Positions 34,164-44,428 of a DNA stretch of 64,000 bases are shown piece after piece; the first letter of the stretch is position 1; every line of letters starts with the position of its first letter. Location: positions 43,483,525 to 43,547,524 of the forward strand of contig CM046457.1 of NCBI GenBank assembly GCA_025506515.1, written 5' to 3'. The notes under the pieces were generated by a model that worked only from the letters and a program-made list of their open reading frames with translations, made no database searches and was not told where the DNA came from. This stretch comes from Flaveria trinervia (lineage: Eukaryota; Streptophyta; Magnoliopsida; Asterales; Asteraceae). A program made the position numbers and the translations under genes.

Positions 34164-36985
34164 TTAGTTAGTTTTAGAGACCCAAACCTTTTTGGTTTTG
34201 GGCCTGGTCTCATCAATAGATGGTAAACTAACAGGTTTATTTGAAACAACAGCCTGAGAGGAAGAAGATGGTGTAGAAGAGGAGTCCTTTGGCTTGGACC
34301 TCCTTTTCTGTGGTTTCAACATAGGAGAATCTAGTTGGTTAACTCTACCCAACAGATGTTGTACCATCATCACCAGCTGTGTCTGATTTTGTGATAAAGC
34401 TTTCAGCTCATCAGACACATTGCTAGTGGAGTTTGATAAGTTCCTATGTTGCACCTTTTTCTTTTGAGCACCCTCAGCTGTCACCTGTTTAACCCCTTCC
34501 TTTTTGGATTTCTTTGATGACTTAAGGGTTACAGGATTTGATGTTGCTGATACAAATGTGGTCTCAAACTCAGTTTTCATTTTTACCATTTTCTCATTAA
34601 TTTCTTCTTTTTGTTTGAGTTTGGAACCTCTTTTGTACCAACAATCATCTGTAAGATGATTGAACAAACCACATACTTCACATGGTTTCTTCTTCATCTT
34701 AGGTTGATCATCAACTAAAGAGGTTGAAGCAACAGAAGACTTGTTCTTTAATGCTTTGGAAGCATTGTTTGCTTTCTTGACAGCCTCTTTAGTAGTCTTC
34801 AAACTCTTTCTACTGCCAGTTTTCTTCTCTTCAGTACTGACAGCAGTTGAAGTTTGAACTTCAGGTGTTAAATCCTGCTCTCTAGTCCTTTCAGGACCTT
34901 CAGAATTAACTCCTGAGTTGATCAACTCATTAATCATTGAATGTCATCATTTGAACCATCAACATCAACTGATAGGTTCAAAGAGGGCTTGATGCTGACT
35001 GCTACTTCTGATTGTGCTGTATCAGAAGGTAGATCACATGATGTGATGGATTGGTTATCACTCTCACCATCAGATTCTACCTCTGCTCTTGGGGTAAAAT
35101 CTGTAGGTGGAGCAGTGTGATTGTAACCAATTCCAAACTTCACATTTGAAGCAGATTGCTTACTAAGAAGCATTTCAAAACCTTTGCATGATTGTACCCA
35201 TCTATCACACTCGACCTGGGTAACTGCAAGGGTTTCTTTGAGATCTTTGTACTTCTCTAGAAGTACTTCCTTATCATCAATTATTTGGCAATTCAGTTTA
35301 TAAATCTCATCATTTTTATCTTTGAGCACAAACTCAAACTCAGCTTTGTTTTTGGAAATTATTTGTTCTAGCTTAATGTTCTTATTAATTAGAGCTACAT
35401 TTGCTTCTCTAATGGAAGCAAAGGCTGCTATGCATGGTTCAGAACATAATTTGGCTTTTGCCTCAGAGGATACCTGTGATAACTGAGGTGTAGAGGCATT
35501 AGAAAATGAAGTATCAGCAGACTCCAAAGCCATAAGAGCTAGATTCCCAAAAGGACTGTCACCACCATGTTGACCAGCACCTGAGAACAGTTGGTCATGA
35601 CCAGACATGTCATCTGGTAAACTGCTCCAGTCAACAACTCCTGGGGTGAAGAAGCTGTGTTGTTGAGATTGAGGTTGTTGATGAGATTGGGATGGTTGAG
35701 GTTCTGGTAGTGCATGAGGTTGTGGTGCCATAGGAACTTGAACTTGATTTGACTGTGGCATGTAATAACAAGGGTACGGATATGGCATTTGACCCTGAGA
35801 AACAAAATATGCCGGAGATTGTTGTTGAGAATGATGACTAGAGGTGACAGGATGTTGCCCTCTGTGTTGTTGACTTTTGCCAGGAAAAGTCACAAAGGGT
35901 GCAGTGGAGTTAGATCCAGTTGATCTACACTCTCTTGCAAAGTGTCCAAGCCTTTGGCATTTGTGACACCTCAACTTGCTCTTGTCAAAACCAACTTTGG
36001 TTTTGCCAGAGAGTTCTGGGAATTTTCTTCCAGTTCTTTTATAGAACTTCTGAGATCTGATATTTATCAAGGCCATTTGGCTCAAAATATCCATCTCTTC
36101 TAAGTCATCATCAGCAATCCCCTTGAGATCATCCATAATGAAACATAGATTGTCATTATTACACCCAGTAAACTGACCATCAACACTCACAAATGCAGAA
36201 TCAGAAGTGCTTGAAGAGAAATTAATATGCTCATCATACTGGCATTCAGATGAAGCATATTCTGACTCATGACCCACCAAGGCAGTGTTGCCTTGTACAA
36301 AGTCTTCAGTGAGCTTTCCAGACGAAGACAGCTTTCTCTTCTGTTCTATCTCTCTCTCAAAAGTGAGCAGTTTCCCATGGAGTTGGGTGAGAGATAGTTT
36401 GTCCAAACTTGCACTAGAGCGTAGGACAATAGTATATGTGTCCTATCTCTCAGGCAGTGATCTGAGAAATCTGTTATTCAGCTGAATATTGGTGTATTCA
36501 AGTTTGACCATTTTTAGTTCAGAGATCAAACAAGAGAACCGCTCATATTGTTGAGTCAGTGTCTCACCCTTTCTATGAGAGAATGTCTCATATTGTTGGG
36601 CAAGAATTTCTCTATTATTTGCCAAGACCTCATCTGTTCCTCCAAATTGTTCTTTCAAGGCATTCCAGAGGTCATGGGCAGTTTCATGATGCATTAGCCC
36701 AGAATAGATTTCATTTGGCAGTGCCATGGCCAGAATTCCATGGGCTTTTGCATCAATTTCAAGCAACTTCTTATCCTCATCTGAGTATTGCTCCCTCCTC
36801 TTCGGAACCATTTGATTGGTTTCCGGGTTATTCACCATAGGCTTGTGTGGACCATGTACCACTGATGTCCAACACCCTGCGCTGTTAACAACAGGTGATT
36901 GCCATATGTTATACTCATTCCTAACCAGCATTGGTGGCTTGGTTGAGGAACCAGTATTATGAGGATCATTGGAGGGAGTAGTCAT
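34164..36985 (-). pseudogene. E4 gag (one early stop and one frameshift)
   Basis: Starts MTTPSNDPHNTGSSTKPPML. UBN2-type core: WQSPVVNSAG, MALPNEIYSGLMHHETAHDL, LWNALKEQFGGTDEV, ending SLPER where TGG (Trp) has become TAG at about 36443; the frame continues in phase from 36406. The 490-codon part has the zinc knuckle CHKCQRLGHFAREC near 35940-35980, a Gln/Pro/Ser-rich stretch (35600-35880) and a coiled coil with NKNIKLEQIISKNKAEFEF (35330-35395). A frameshift near 34935 leads to the last part with a second knuckle CEVCGLFNHLTDDC (34635-34690) and the end KVWVSKTN. Gag builds the particle and binds RNA. Confidence 0.9.
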
Positions 36986-37205
36986 TTTCAGTTCAAAAAC
37001 AATTTAGTTCAAGCTTTTAAAAGTTTTAGACAGACCACAACAAACTCAATGAGAACCAAGAAAAGATCTCAGGATGAATGAGCAGAAATACAGAAAATTC
37101 AATCTCTATAACCGTTTCTTGCAAAAACAACAGCTAATTCAATCAAACTTAGATCTTGAATAGCAGTTTCAATGATCAATTATTAGATCGATCAATGATT
37201 AACCT

Positions 37206-37217
37206 GCTCTGATACCA
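37206..37217 (-). other. E4 primer-binding site
   Basis: Minus strand TGGTATCAGAGC, an exact match to the initiator-Met tRNA end, 2 bp after the LTR. Confidence 0.95.
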
Positions 37218-37219
37218 TT

Positions 37220-38102
37220 TGATAGGATCAGCGATCACAAGTTTGATGTATTAGGATACAAAGCAGCGGAATACAAACAAGAATTAGACAAATTGTAGCA
37301 AGCAATCGATACTTGTAAGCATTAAGAGTGCATACGGTTATAGGGAGAGAATATATATTTCTGATTTCAAGGAATGTTTATAGATGTAGAATATTTCTAA
37401 TCAAATCATTCGTTCATTCCATTCATTCATCGTTACAATAAGTTGTCACTCCTTATATAGAGTGCAACAATCACTGCTGTTATCACGGAAAGTGACAACT
37501 AGCAGATCTAATACAAAAATAACTAATTCTTAACAAACTACTGAAATATTCACAACTACTGAGAACATATCAGCGTGTTAAGTACAAAATATAAAACTAC
37601 TGAAACTACAACGACTGAAGAACAAGCTCTTCAGTCGTTTTACAAAACTACTGAAACATAAAAATATAAAACTACTGATATCACAACTACTGAAGAAGTA
37701 CTCTTCAGCAGTTGTGACAAACTACTGAGGCTTCAGTACTTGATCTTCAGACTTTGACCTTCAGGTGTTTCATCAGCTGATGACTTCAATAGATATCATC
37801 AGCTGATGTCTTCAGTCTTTGTCTTCAGACTTTGTACATCAGTTGTTGATCTTCAGCACTTGTAAACTCTTCAGCTGTTGTACTTCAGTACTTTGGTCTT
37901 TCAGCTTCAGCACTTGTGTTCTTCAGCTGTTGTACTTCAGCACTTTAGTTCTTCAGCTGTTGAGGTCTTCAGCACTTGATCTTCAGCTGTTGAAGTCTTC
38001 AGCACTTGTCAAACTACTGATGAGGCTTTCAGCAGCTGTTGTGATACCATGTGGGACTTAGAGGTTTTCTGATCTTGGCTCATTGGTTCTTTTGGTCCAA
38101 CA
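37220..38102 (-). repeat. E4 5' LTR
   Basis: 883 bp, on minus TGTTGGACC...GATCCTATCA, followed by the primer-binding site. TATA box CTATATAAG at 37452-37460 on minus. Upstream (37530-38050) are repeats of CAGTAGTT/AACTACTG and CTGAAG words, including one two-copy GAAGACAAAG(T/A)CT unit near 37812-37842. It shows about a dozen differences or fewer from the solo LTR plus flanking segment at 27204-28758. Confidence 0.95.
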
Positions 38103-39228
38103 AAAACCAAACATTACATAACAAAACATAGTCTTTTATTTCATTAACTAGGTCCAAGTCCTAGGTTATTGCAAGCTTCATTTGTTCACTTTAAACTTGG
38201 GCATGACCTGAATCATGATAAAAATAAAAGGTCAACTAAAAATAGTTGGTGAGTTTCTAAGGTTTTCATACATAATATGATAAGGTTACAAGTAGCAATT
38301 CATGTCATAGGTCATAAGTTAGTAAGGTTATAGAACACATATCGTTACAACCAAACCTTAACTTCATTACAAGTATATATGATTGGCTAAGTGTATTTGG
38401 TTCCCATGATGAACAAGCATACATCATCAGGAGTCGGCAATACATCGACTTTAGATCTAAATAGCTAGGCTTGTTAGGCCTAAAGATCTAAGATGTCGCC
38501 ATGCTAGCAATAGTTAATGATTGCAAACAAAAATATGTATCTCACATAAACACTTACAACACACAAATAACCATGAAAAAAATATGAATTGCAAGTGCTT
38601 TACAAGTCTAAACATTTACAAACGCGTTATGTATAAGTAATCATGTTTCACCCCAAATTAGTGTGAAAAGATAAAAAGGGGCAAGGAAACTCACGTGGTC
38701 AAATAAGTATATATTAGATGATTAAAAGAAATAGTAATCGTCGTTCTAACGTAAAGTCTTCACAATGCACCTAAGTATCAAGTTTAACGAATTAGTGAGG
38801 ACTAGGGTTCTAAGTCGAATTTGGGGGTTTTTGTAAATACGCTAAACAATAAGGAAATATAACATTTTATGTCTTTTACTAGAAAATATGTAATTAACCC
38901 ATTTAAAATAACTAATAAGGTTTACATATAAAATTTAAATAAACACTTGAAACAAACAGAATTTAAACGAAAATAAATTAAAGGTAATATTTAAATCAAA
39001 ATCGTTTTGCTAACTAAGATGAGATCCATTTTAATAGGAGTAAAACTTAAAATAATCTTTGAAAAAAAATTTATTATAAATTATTTAATTATCTACCTCT
39101 TAATAAAAATTCCAGAAATCATTTGGTATTTATAAAAATATTTAAAGTTTACAAAAACTATTTTTATATTTATTAAACATTTTCCATAGTTAAATTAAGG
39201 CTTAAAAAACCTTTAAAAAAATAGTTGA

Positions 39229-39298
39229 GGGAGCCCGTGTTCGAACCTGGGACCTCAAAGTTACACGGGTAAGACTCTAACCAGTGAACCAGGCTCCC
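39229..39298 (-). other. tRNA-like relic inside the gypsy LTR
   Basis: On minus, 70 nt begin GGGAGCC and end GGCTCCC (perfect 7-bp acceptor-like pairing). TGGTTCACTGGTTAGAG resembles the A box and CAGGTTCGAACAC the B box of a tRNA gene. The T stem has mismatches and the anticodon arm does not fold correctly, so I do not call a functional tRNA. It may be a tRNA-derived SINE head or a captured tRNA. Confidence 0.45.
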
Positions 39299-40186
39299 AG
39301 CCGCGATGTAAAACCGATTTTAAATTTTAAAAGCAATCCTTAAATGATTTCCCCCAATTTACATGAACCCTAGAACCTTCTTTGATCAAATTCGAGTTCG
39401 ATTTGATAGCATTTTCAAAAATAAACACGGGGCTTTGATTCCCCATGTGATTTCGAGTGTGTTGATGTGTTATACTTATTTGATTTGATACGAACCGATG
39501 AAAAAAAACCAAGAACGAGTCACGGTCGTGAGTGTAGAAGGACGAGCAATCTTCGACGATATTCAAATCAAAGTTGCAGATAGCTTCGTGTGCTGGTTTG
39601 GATTAAAAGCCCCTTGTTAATTTCGGTTTAAAACACTCAGAAGGTGGTTCTCGCTTAGCTTGCAGGTTCGCGACGAAAGAGGTAGTGGAACAAGGTGAAT
39701 CTGTGAGTTTCAGGTGTAATTGAGATTGATAATAGATTAGAACTAGTTACACACTCGGTTATAGTTCATTTAATTTGGTTAATATTCGGTGTTAATGGTT
39801 GAATGGTTTATGTTTGTGATCGACGGTTATCAAGCCCAAACATCACCCATTACCGGTCTTAAACTCGAATTAAAGTGTGGTTGTGATCCGAATCGTTCCC
39901 GTGAAGAGATTAGAAACGGTTTGGATAAAAAAATGATGCATTTCGATGGTTTTCGGGGTGTTCGGAGTTTGGCCGGAATTGGCCGTGGGGTTGGCCGGAA
40001 AAGCGGGCAAGGGAAAAGAATAGGAAAAGAGTTTTGTAATTTACAGTTTTGGTCCCTGAGGTTTCTATTGTTAACATTTTATGTACAAACTTTAAATTTA
40101 AAGTTTCTAAATTGGCATTAAAACCCCCTAAACTTTAATTACTTAAAGTTTTAAAACATTGTTAAGTTTAGTAACTATACAATTTA

Positions 40187-40207
40187 TTTGTATTATTATT
40201 AACAATA

Positions 40208-40238
<31 letters not shown>

Positions 40239-40350
40239 TGTTAATATTATTAATATTATGATTATTATTATTATTATCATTGTTATTATTATTATTATTA
40301 TTCTATTATTATTACTATTATTATTATCATTAATATATTCTATTTAATAT
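40187..40350. repeat. ATT microsatellite
   Basis: Long interrupted (ATT)n tract with a few TTG, TTC and TAC variants. It lies in the gypsy LTR. Confidence 0.9.
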
Positions 40351-40496
40351 TTAACATTATTAAACTTCAAATTAAAGAATTAAAGACATTAAGAAATAAG
40401 CATAACCAATCCATAAATTTTATAATGGGCATAAGTAGTCATTACAAGAACTTAACAAGATTTACTTTTAATTTAACAAAAATAAGAGATGTTACA

Positions 40497-40510
40497 CTCT
40501 CCCCAACTTA
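40497..40510 (-). other. Gypsy polypurine tract
   Basis: Minus strand TTAAGTTGGGGAGAG-type purine run directly before the LTR TG. It lies between the pol stop and the 3' LTR, as expected. Confidence 0.85.
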
Positions 40511-40546
40511 AAAGAATTTCATCCCGAAATTAAGAAAAAAATGAAA

Positions 40547-42470
40547 CTATATGAATAAGAACGGGTACTTCTTCTTCATATGCTCTTCACGCTTCCAAGT
40601 GAATTCAGTGCCACGCTTATTCTCCCAACAAACCTTGACGATTGGGGTTGTTGTGCTTCTAGTCTTCTTCATAATGCGGCCCATGATCTCAACAGGTTTC
40701 TCGAGAAAATGCAATGACTCGTCAATATAGATGTCTTCCAACGGGACATGCAGACTTTCATCAGCCAAGCACTTTCTTAAATTTGAGACGTGGAATACAG
40801 GATGAACTCCACTAAGGTCGGAAGGTAACTCCAGTTGGTAGGCCACCTTTCCAACCCTTTTCAGGAATTTAAAAGGTCCTACAAATCTCGGAGCCAGTTT
40901 ACCCTTCTTTCCAAAGCGAACCACACCCTTCCATGGTGAAACCTTAAGAAGAACCATCTCCCCAACTTGGAATTCCCATGGCTTACATCGCTTGTCAGCA
41001 TAGCTCTTGTGTCGACTTCTTGCCACTTCAAGGTTCTTGCGGATGATAGAAACTATATCGGTCGTCTCTTGTATAAGTTCAGGACTAGTGATGAAGTTTT
41101 CACCAATGTCGGTCCAGCAGATCAGTGAATGACATTTACGACCATAAAGTGCTTCGAACGGTGCCATCTTGATACTCGAGTGATAACTATTGTTATACGA
41201 AAATTCCGCAAGCGGTAGATGCGTATCCCAATCACCACCAAAGTCAAGAACAACAAGCATAGCAAATCCTCTAAGGTTTGGATCGTTCGCTCGGTTTGAC
41301 CATCAGTTTGAGGATGGTAAGCCGTGCTTAGATCTAGTTGTGTACCCAAGAGTTCCTGCATAGATGACCAAAAATGCGAAGTGAAGCGAGCGTCTCGGTC
41401 GGATATGATGTGCAGAGGTACCCCATGACGACTTACAATCTCATCAACGTATATACGAGCCAACCTTGATGTCTTGTAAGTGTCGCGTATGGGTATGAAA
41501 TGTGCCGATTTGGTCAATCGGTCAACGATCACCCATATGCTATCATGTCCTCGAGAGGTTTGATGTAGCTTGGTTATGAAGTCCATGGATATGTGTTCCC
41601 ACTTTCACATAGGAATCTCGGGTTGCTCAAGTAATCCACTTGGACATTGATGTTCGGCTTTAACCTTCGTACACATGAGGCACTTAGCTACATAAGTCGC
41701 TATATCTTTCTTCATTCCAGGCCACCAATATTGACCACACAGGTCCATGTACATCTTATCGGAGCCAGGATGAATAGAATAACAGAGTTTGATGAACTTC
41801 GTTCATGATAAAGGTACGGAGATTATCATGATTTGGAACCCAAATTCGATTTGCAAAGTACATCAATCCATTGGGTTTTGTTTTGAATCAGGTTAAAAAT
41901 TATGCTCCAATTCATCCTTCATTCTTCCTTCTCGTTGCACCATTTGTTGAGCCTCCAAGATACTAGACTTGATGTCACTATCTATTCTCAGGTTTTGTAA
42001 CAACACAGTAGTCTCGTTGACATCTAGTCGAATCTCATTATCAAACTCACCCAATGTGTCAAACCATTATCGTCGATCGCGAATTTCTTGGAACGAGATT
42101 GTCTTGTTGTGACTCTTTCGACTTAGAGTATCGGCTACAACATTTGCTTTACCAGGATGGTATCGAATGTCACAATCGTAGTCACTAATCAACTCCACCC
42201 AACGGCGTTGTCTCATATTGAGATCTTTTTTATTAAAGACATGTTGAAGGCTTTTATGATCGGTGTAGACAATGCATTGAGTACCATACAGGTAATGTCT
42301 CCAAATCTTCAAGGCAAAAACGACAACCCCAAGCTTGAGATCATGTGTTGCGTAATTCAACTCATGGACCTTCAATTATCTCGATGCATAAGCTATAACC
42401 TTTCCACGTTGCATGAGAACACAACCAAGGCCTTGTTTTGATGCATCACAATAGGAGCATTGCACAGTCA
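40547..42470 (-). pseudogene. Ty3/gypsy chromovirus pol: RNase H, integrase, chromodomain
   Basis: Reads on minus from RNase H (YCDASKQGLGCVLMQRGK near 42430; YTDHKSLQHVF and HPGKANVVADTLSRK to 42067) through the integrase zinc region (decayed, 41590-42060) and core (MDFITKLHQTSRGHDSIWVI 41586; IISDRDARFTSHFW; TAYHPQTDGQTER). A frameshift near 41270 leads to DFGGDWDTHLPLAEFSYNNS and the C-terminal part with APRFVGPFKFLKRVG, ELPSDLSGVHPVFHVSNL and a chromodomain (VEIMGRIMKK ... VCWENKRGTEFTWKREEHM) ending 40547. RT, protease and gag are missing; the left part is replaced at 42470 by an LTR piece. The chromodomain places it in the chromoviruses, probably the Tekay/Del group. Confidence 0.9.
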
Positions 42471-43049
42471 GGCCCAAAGATCTAAGACGTCGCCAGGCTA
42501 GCAATAGTTAATGATTGCAAACAAAAATATGTATCTCATATAAACACTTACAACACACAAATAACCATGACAAAGATATGAATTGCAAGTGCTTTACAAG
42601 TCTAAACTTTTACAAGGGCGTTATGTATAAGTAATCATGTTTCACCCCAAATTAGTGTGAAAAGATAAAAAGGAGCAAGGAAACTCACTTGGTCAAATAA
42701 ATATATATTACATGATTAATAAGAAATAGTAATCGTCGTTCCAACGTAAAGTCTTCACAATACACCTAAGTACATATTTACACATGGTTTAAAGTTTAAT
42801 ATCAAGTTTAACGAATTAGTGAGGACTAGGGTTCTAAGTCGAATTTGGAGGTTTTTGTAAATACGCTAAACAATAAGGAAATATACCATTTTATGTCTTT
42901 TACTAGAAAATATGTAACCCATTTAAAATAACTAATAAGGTTTACATATAAAATTTAAATAAACACTTGAAACAAACAGGATTTAAATGAAAATAAATTA
43001 AAGGTAATATTTAAAGGATTTAAACAAACAGGATTTTAAGGGTGTGACA
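42471..43049 (-). repeat. Gypsy LTR fragment joined to pol
   Basis: 42471-43014 is a diverged copy of about 38457-39000 in the same orientation. It joins RNase H coding sequence directly at 42470, so LTR end, gag and RT were deleted. 43015-43049 ends GGGTGTGACA, a gypsy LTR terminus. It may be the rest of the 5' LTR of the same chromovirus after deletions; the flanks do not give a matching target duplication. Confidence 0.6.
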
Positions 43050-43431
43050 GTAATAACCATCCGAGCCTTCTTATCCTTTGATTACCGGTCAACTTTCTCA
43101 GATTTTTCTCCTAGTACCACATCCAAGTCCTTTTGACACAACAATGCTTTAACTTGCATTTCCCAACAACAGAAATCAAACCACTAAATATCTCATTCAC
43201 AACCTTCTTGTCTTCAAGCATCTCAAACAACAAACAAGAAGCAAATCACCAAGTGAATAGACATGACAACGGCACGAGTATAAACTTGACAACTATTTTA
43301 CTAAACGCTATCAACTGATCAATTTGCTCATGCAAAATAATCTTTGTAGACAAATCTAAACCCAAATGTTAAATTCATAAAACTTCTCGGTTGATCTCAA
43401 ATAGTCAAATAAGAAACTCCAAAATAACTTT
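43050..43431 (-). other. Unresolved stretch, possible Tnt1-like gag start
   Basis: On minus, 43050-43180 can be read as MQVKALLCQKDLDVVLGEK and DKKARMVIT, which recalls the N-terminal block of Tnt1-like gag. The rest to the E5 LTR shows nothing clear. The stretch is too short and broken for certainty. Confidence 0.3.
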
Positions 43432-44135
43432 TGGACCCTTGAAAGGATCATACATGCCAACTCAATGGGTGATTTTATGATTGCTATGCTGAAATCCCTT
43501 AAGTCCAAGAAGAAATGCAGATGAAATTCTGCTAAGGAAAAGAACAAGTGTTGTCTTCCGCATTTGTTAATGCGGAAGACATAATGCCAATGTGGACAAG
43601 TATTTACTCTTTCGAATTGACTAATGTGGAAGACTAGAAGTTAATGCGGACAAGACTTTGCTCATTCGCATTTGACAAATGCGGATGGCCGAACAAATGT
43701 GCATAAGTATTTGTTCATCCGCATTAACCAATGCGGATGACCAACATACTAATGTGGATGATCAAGTGGAAATGCTGATCAAGTTAACTCATCCGCATTT
43801 GTCAATGCGGATGAACAAGCAAAGATGCGGATGAAGACTTAGACTAGTTCTGATGTAATAGGTCAGGGGTAGTTTAGTCATTTTGTAAAAGGCATCTTGT
43901 CTGCCTATAAATAGAATAGATACCTTGTACATGAGACGACGGCTAATAGATAGAGAATCTTTGTTGTAATTATTCTCTATAATTTATCAACTTTCATATA
44001 TACAATACAAAAGCATTTATGAGTAATTTTCTTGCATTGAATGTTCTTTGATTGTTTGTTTCCGCCATTCAATCACTGACTTGATTACCATATTCGATTT
44101 ACAGTAAGAATCTCACTCTTACTCAACCCCAGTCA
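43432..44135 (+). repeat. E5 5' LTR
   Basis: 704 bp, TGGACCC...CCCAGTCA. Palindromes: CTTCCGCATTTG...AATGCGGAAG at 43555-43578, a pair at 43675-43686, CATCCGCATT...AATGCGGATG at 43717-43739 and CATCCGCATTTG...AATGCGGATG at 43790-43813. All lie within 350 bp upstream of the TATA box CTATAAATAG at 43905-43914. CCG/CGG-cored inverted repeats upstream of the TATA box are, from memory, reported for Sirevirus LTRs. Confidence 0.95.
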
Positions 44136-44137
44136 AT

Positions 44138-44149
44138 TGGTATCAGAGC
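44138..44149 (+). other. E5 primer-binding site
   Basis: TGGTATCAGAGC, exact initiator-Met type, 2 bp after the LTR end. Confidence 0.95.
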
Positions 44150-44428
44150 TTTGGCTCTCGATTCTCTTTCAGATCTGCACAAGAACTGAATAGAATTCGA
44201 TTGATCTGGTAATCGAGTTGCTTGTAGAGTATATCATATTCTCTGCTTAATAAACAACAAAAAATACTCTTGTCAACACATACTCACCAAAATACTCACA
44301 ACAACAAGAAACTCAAATACCATCACAGATCTGTTTCTGTATTCCGTTGGAACTGTTTGGACTAGTTGGACTAATCAATCCTAAAAATCATCTAAATCTA
44401 TATTATACCAGTTAAACACATAGTTAAA

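Larger units (their letters stand above)
28759..38102 (-). mobile_element. E4: family 2 Sirevirus-type copia element, nearly complete
   Basis: On minus: 5' LTR, primer-binding site, gag, protease, integrase, RT-RNase H, spacer and the C-terminal part of ORF3. The body ends at 28758 inside ORF3, so its own polypurine tract and attached 3' LTR are missing. It is inserted in a gypsy LTR with AAAAC at 38103-38107 after the 5' LTR, matching AAAAC at 27199-27203. It is the best preserved element of the window: RT-RNase H is open over 548 codons. Confidence 0.9.
38103..40496 (-). repeat. Gypsy chromovirus 3' LTR, main piece
   Basis: On minus it starts TGTAACATC at 40496 directly after a polypurine tract. 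With the distal piece 27056-27203 it forms a TG...CA LTR of about 2.5 kb interrupted by E4. It contains a long ATT microsatellite, a tRNA-like relic and no gene; open frames such as 39789-40121 have no protein motif. The part 38440-39010 recurs at 42471-43014. Confidence 0.75.

Noticed and set aside
39229..39298. Functional tRNA gene
   Set aside because: T stem and anticodon arm do not pair properly; only ends and box-like blocks fit.
40159..40347. 62-codon Ile/Leu-rich membrane-like peptide
   Set aside because: It is a translation of the ATT microsatellite.
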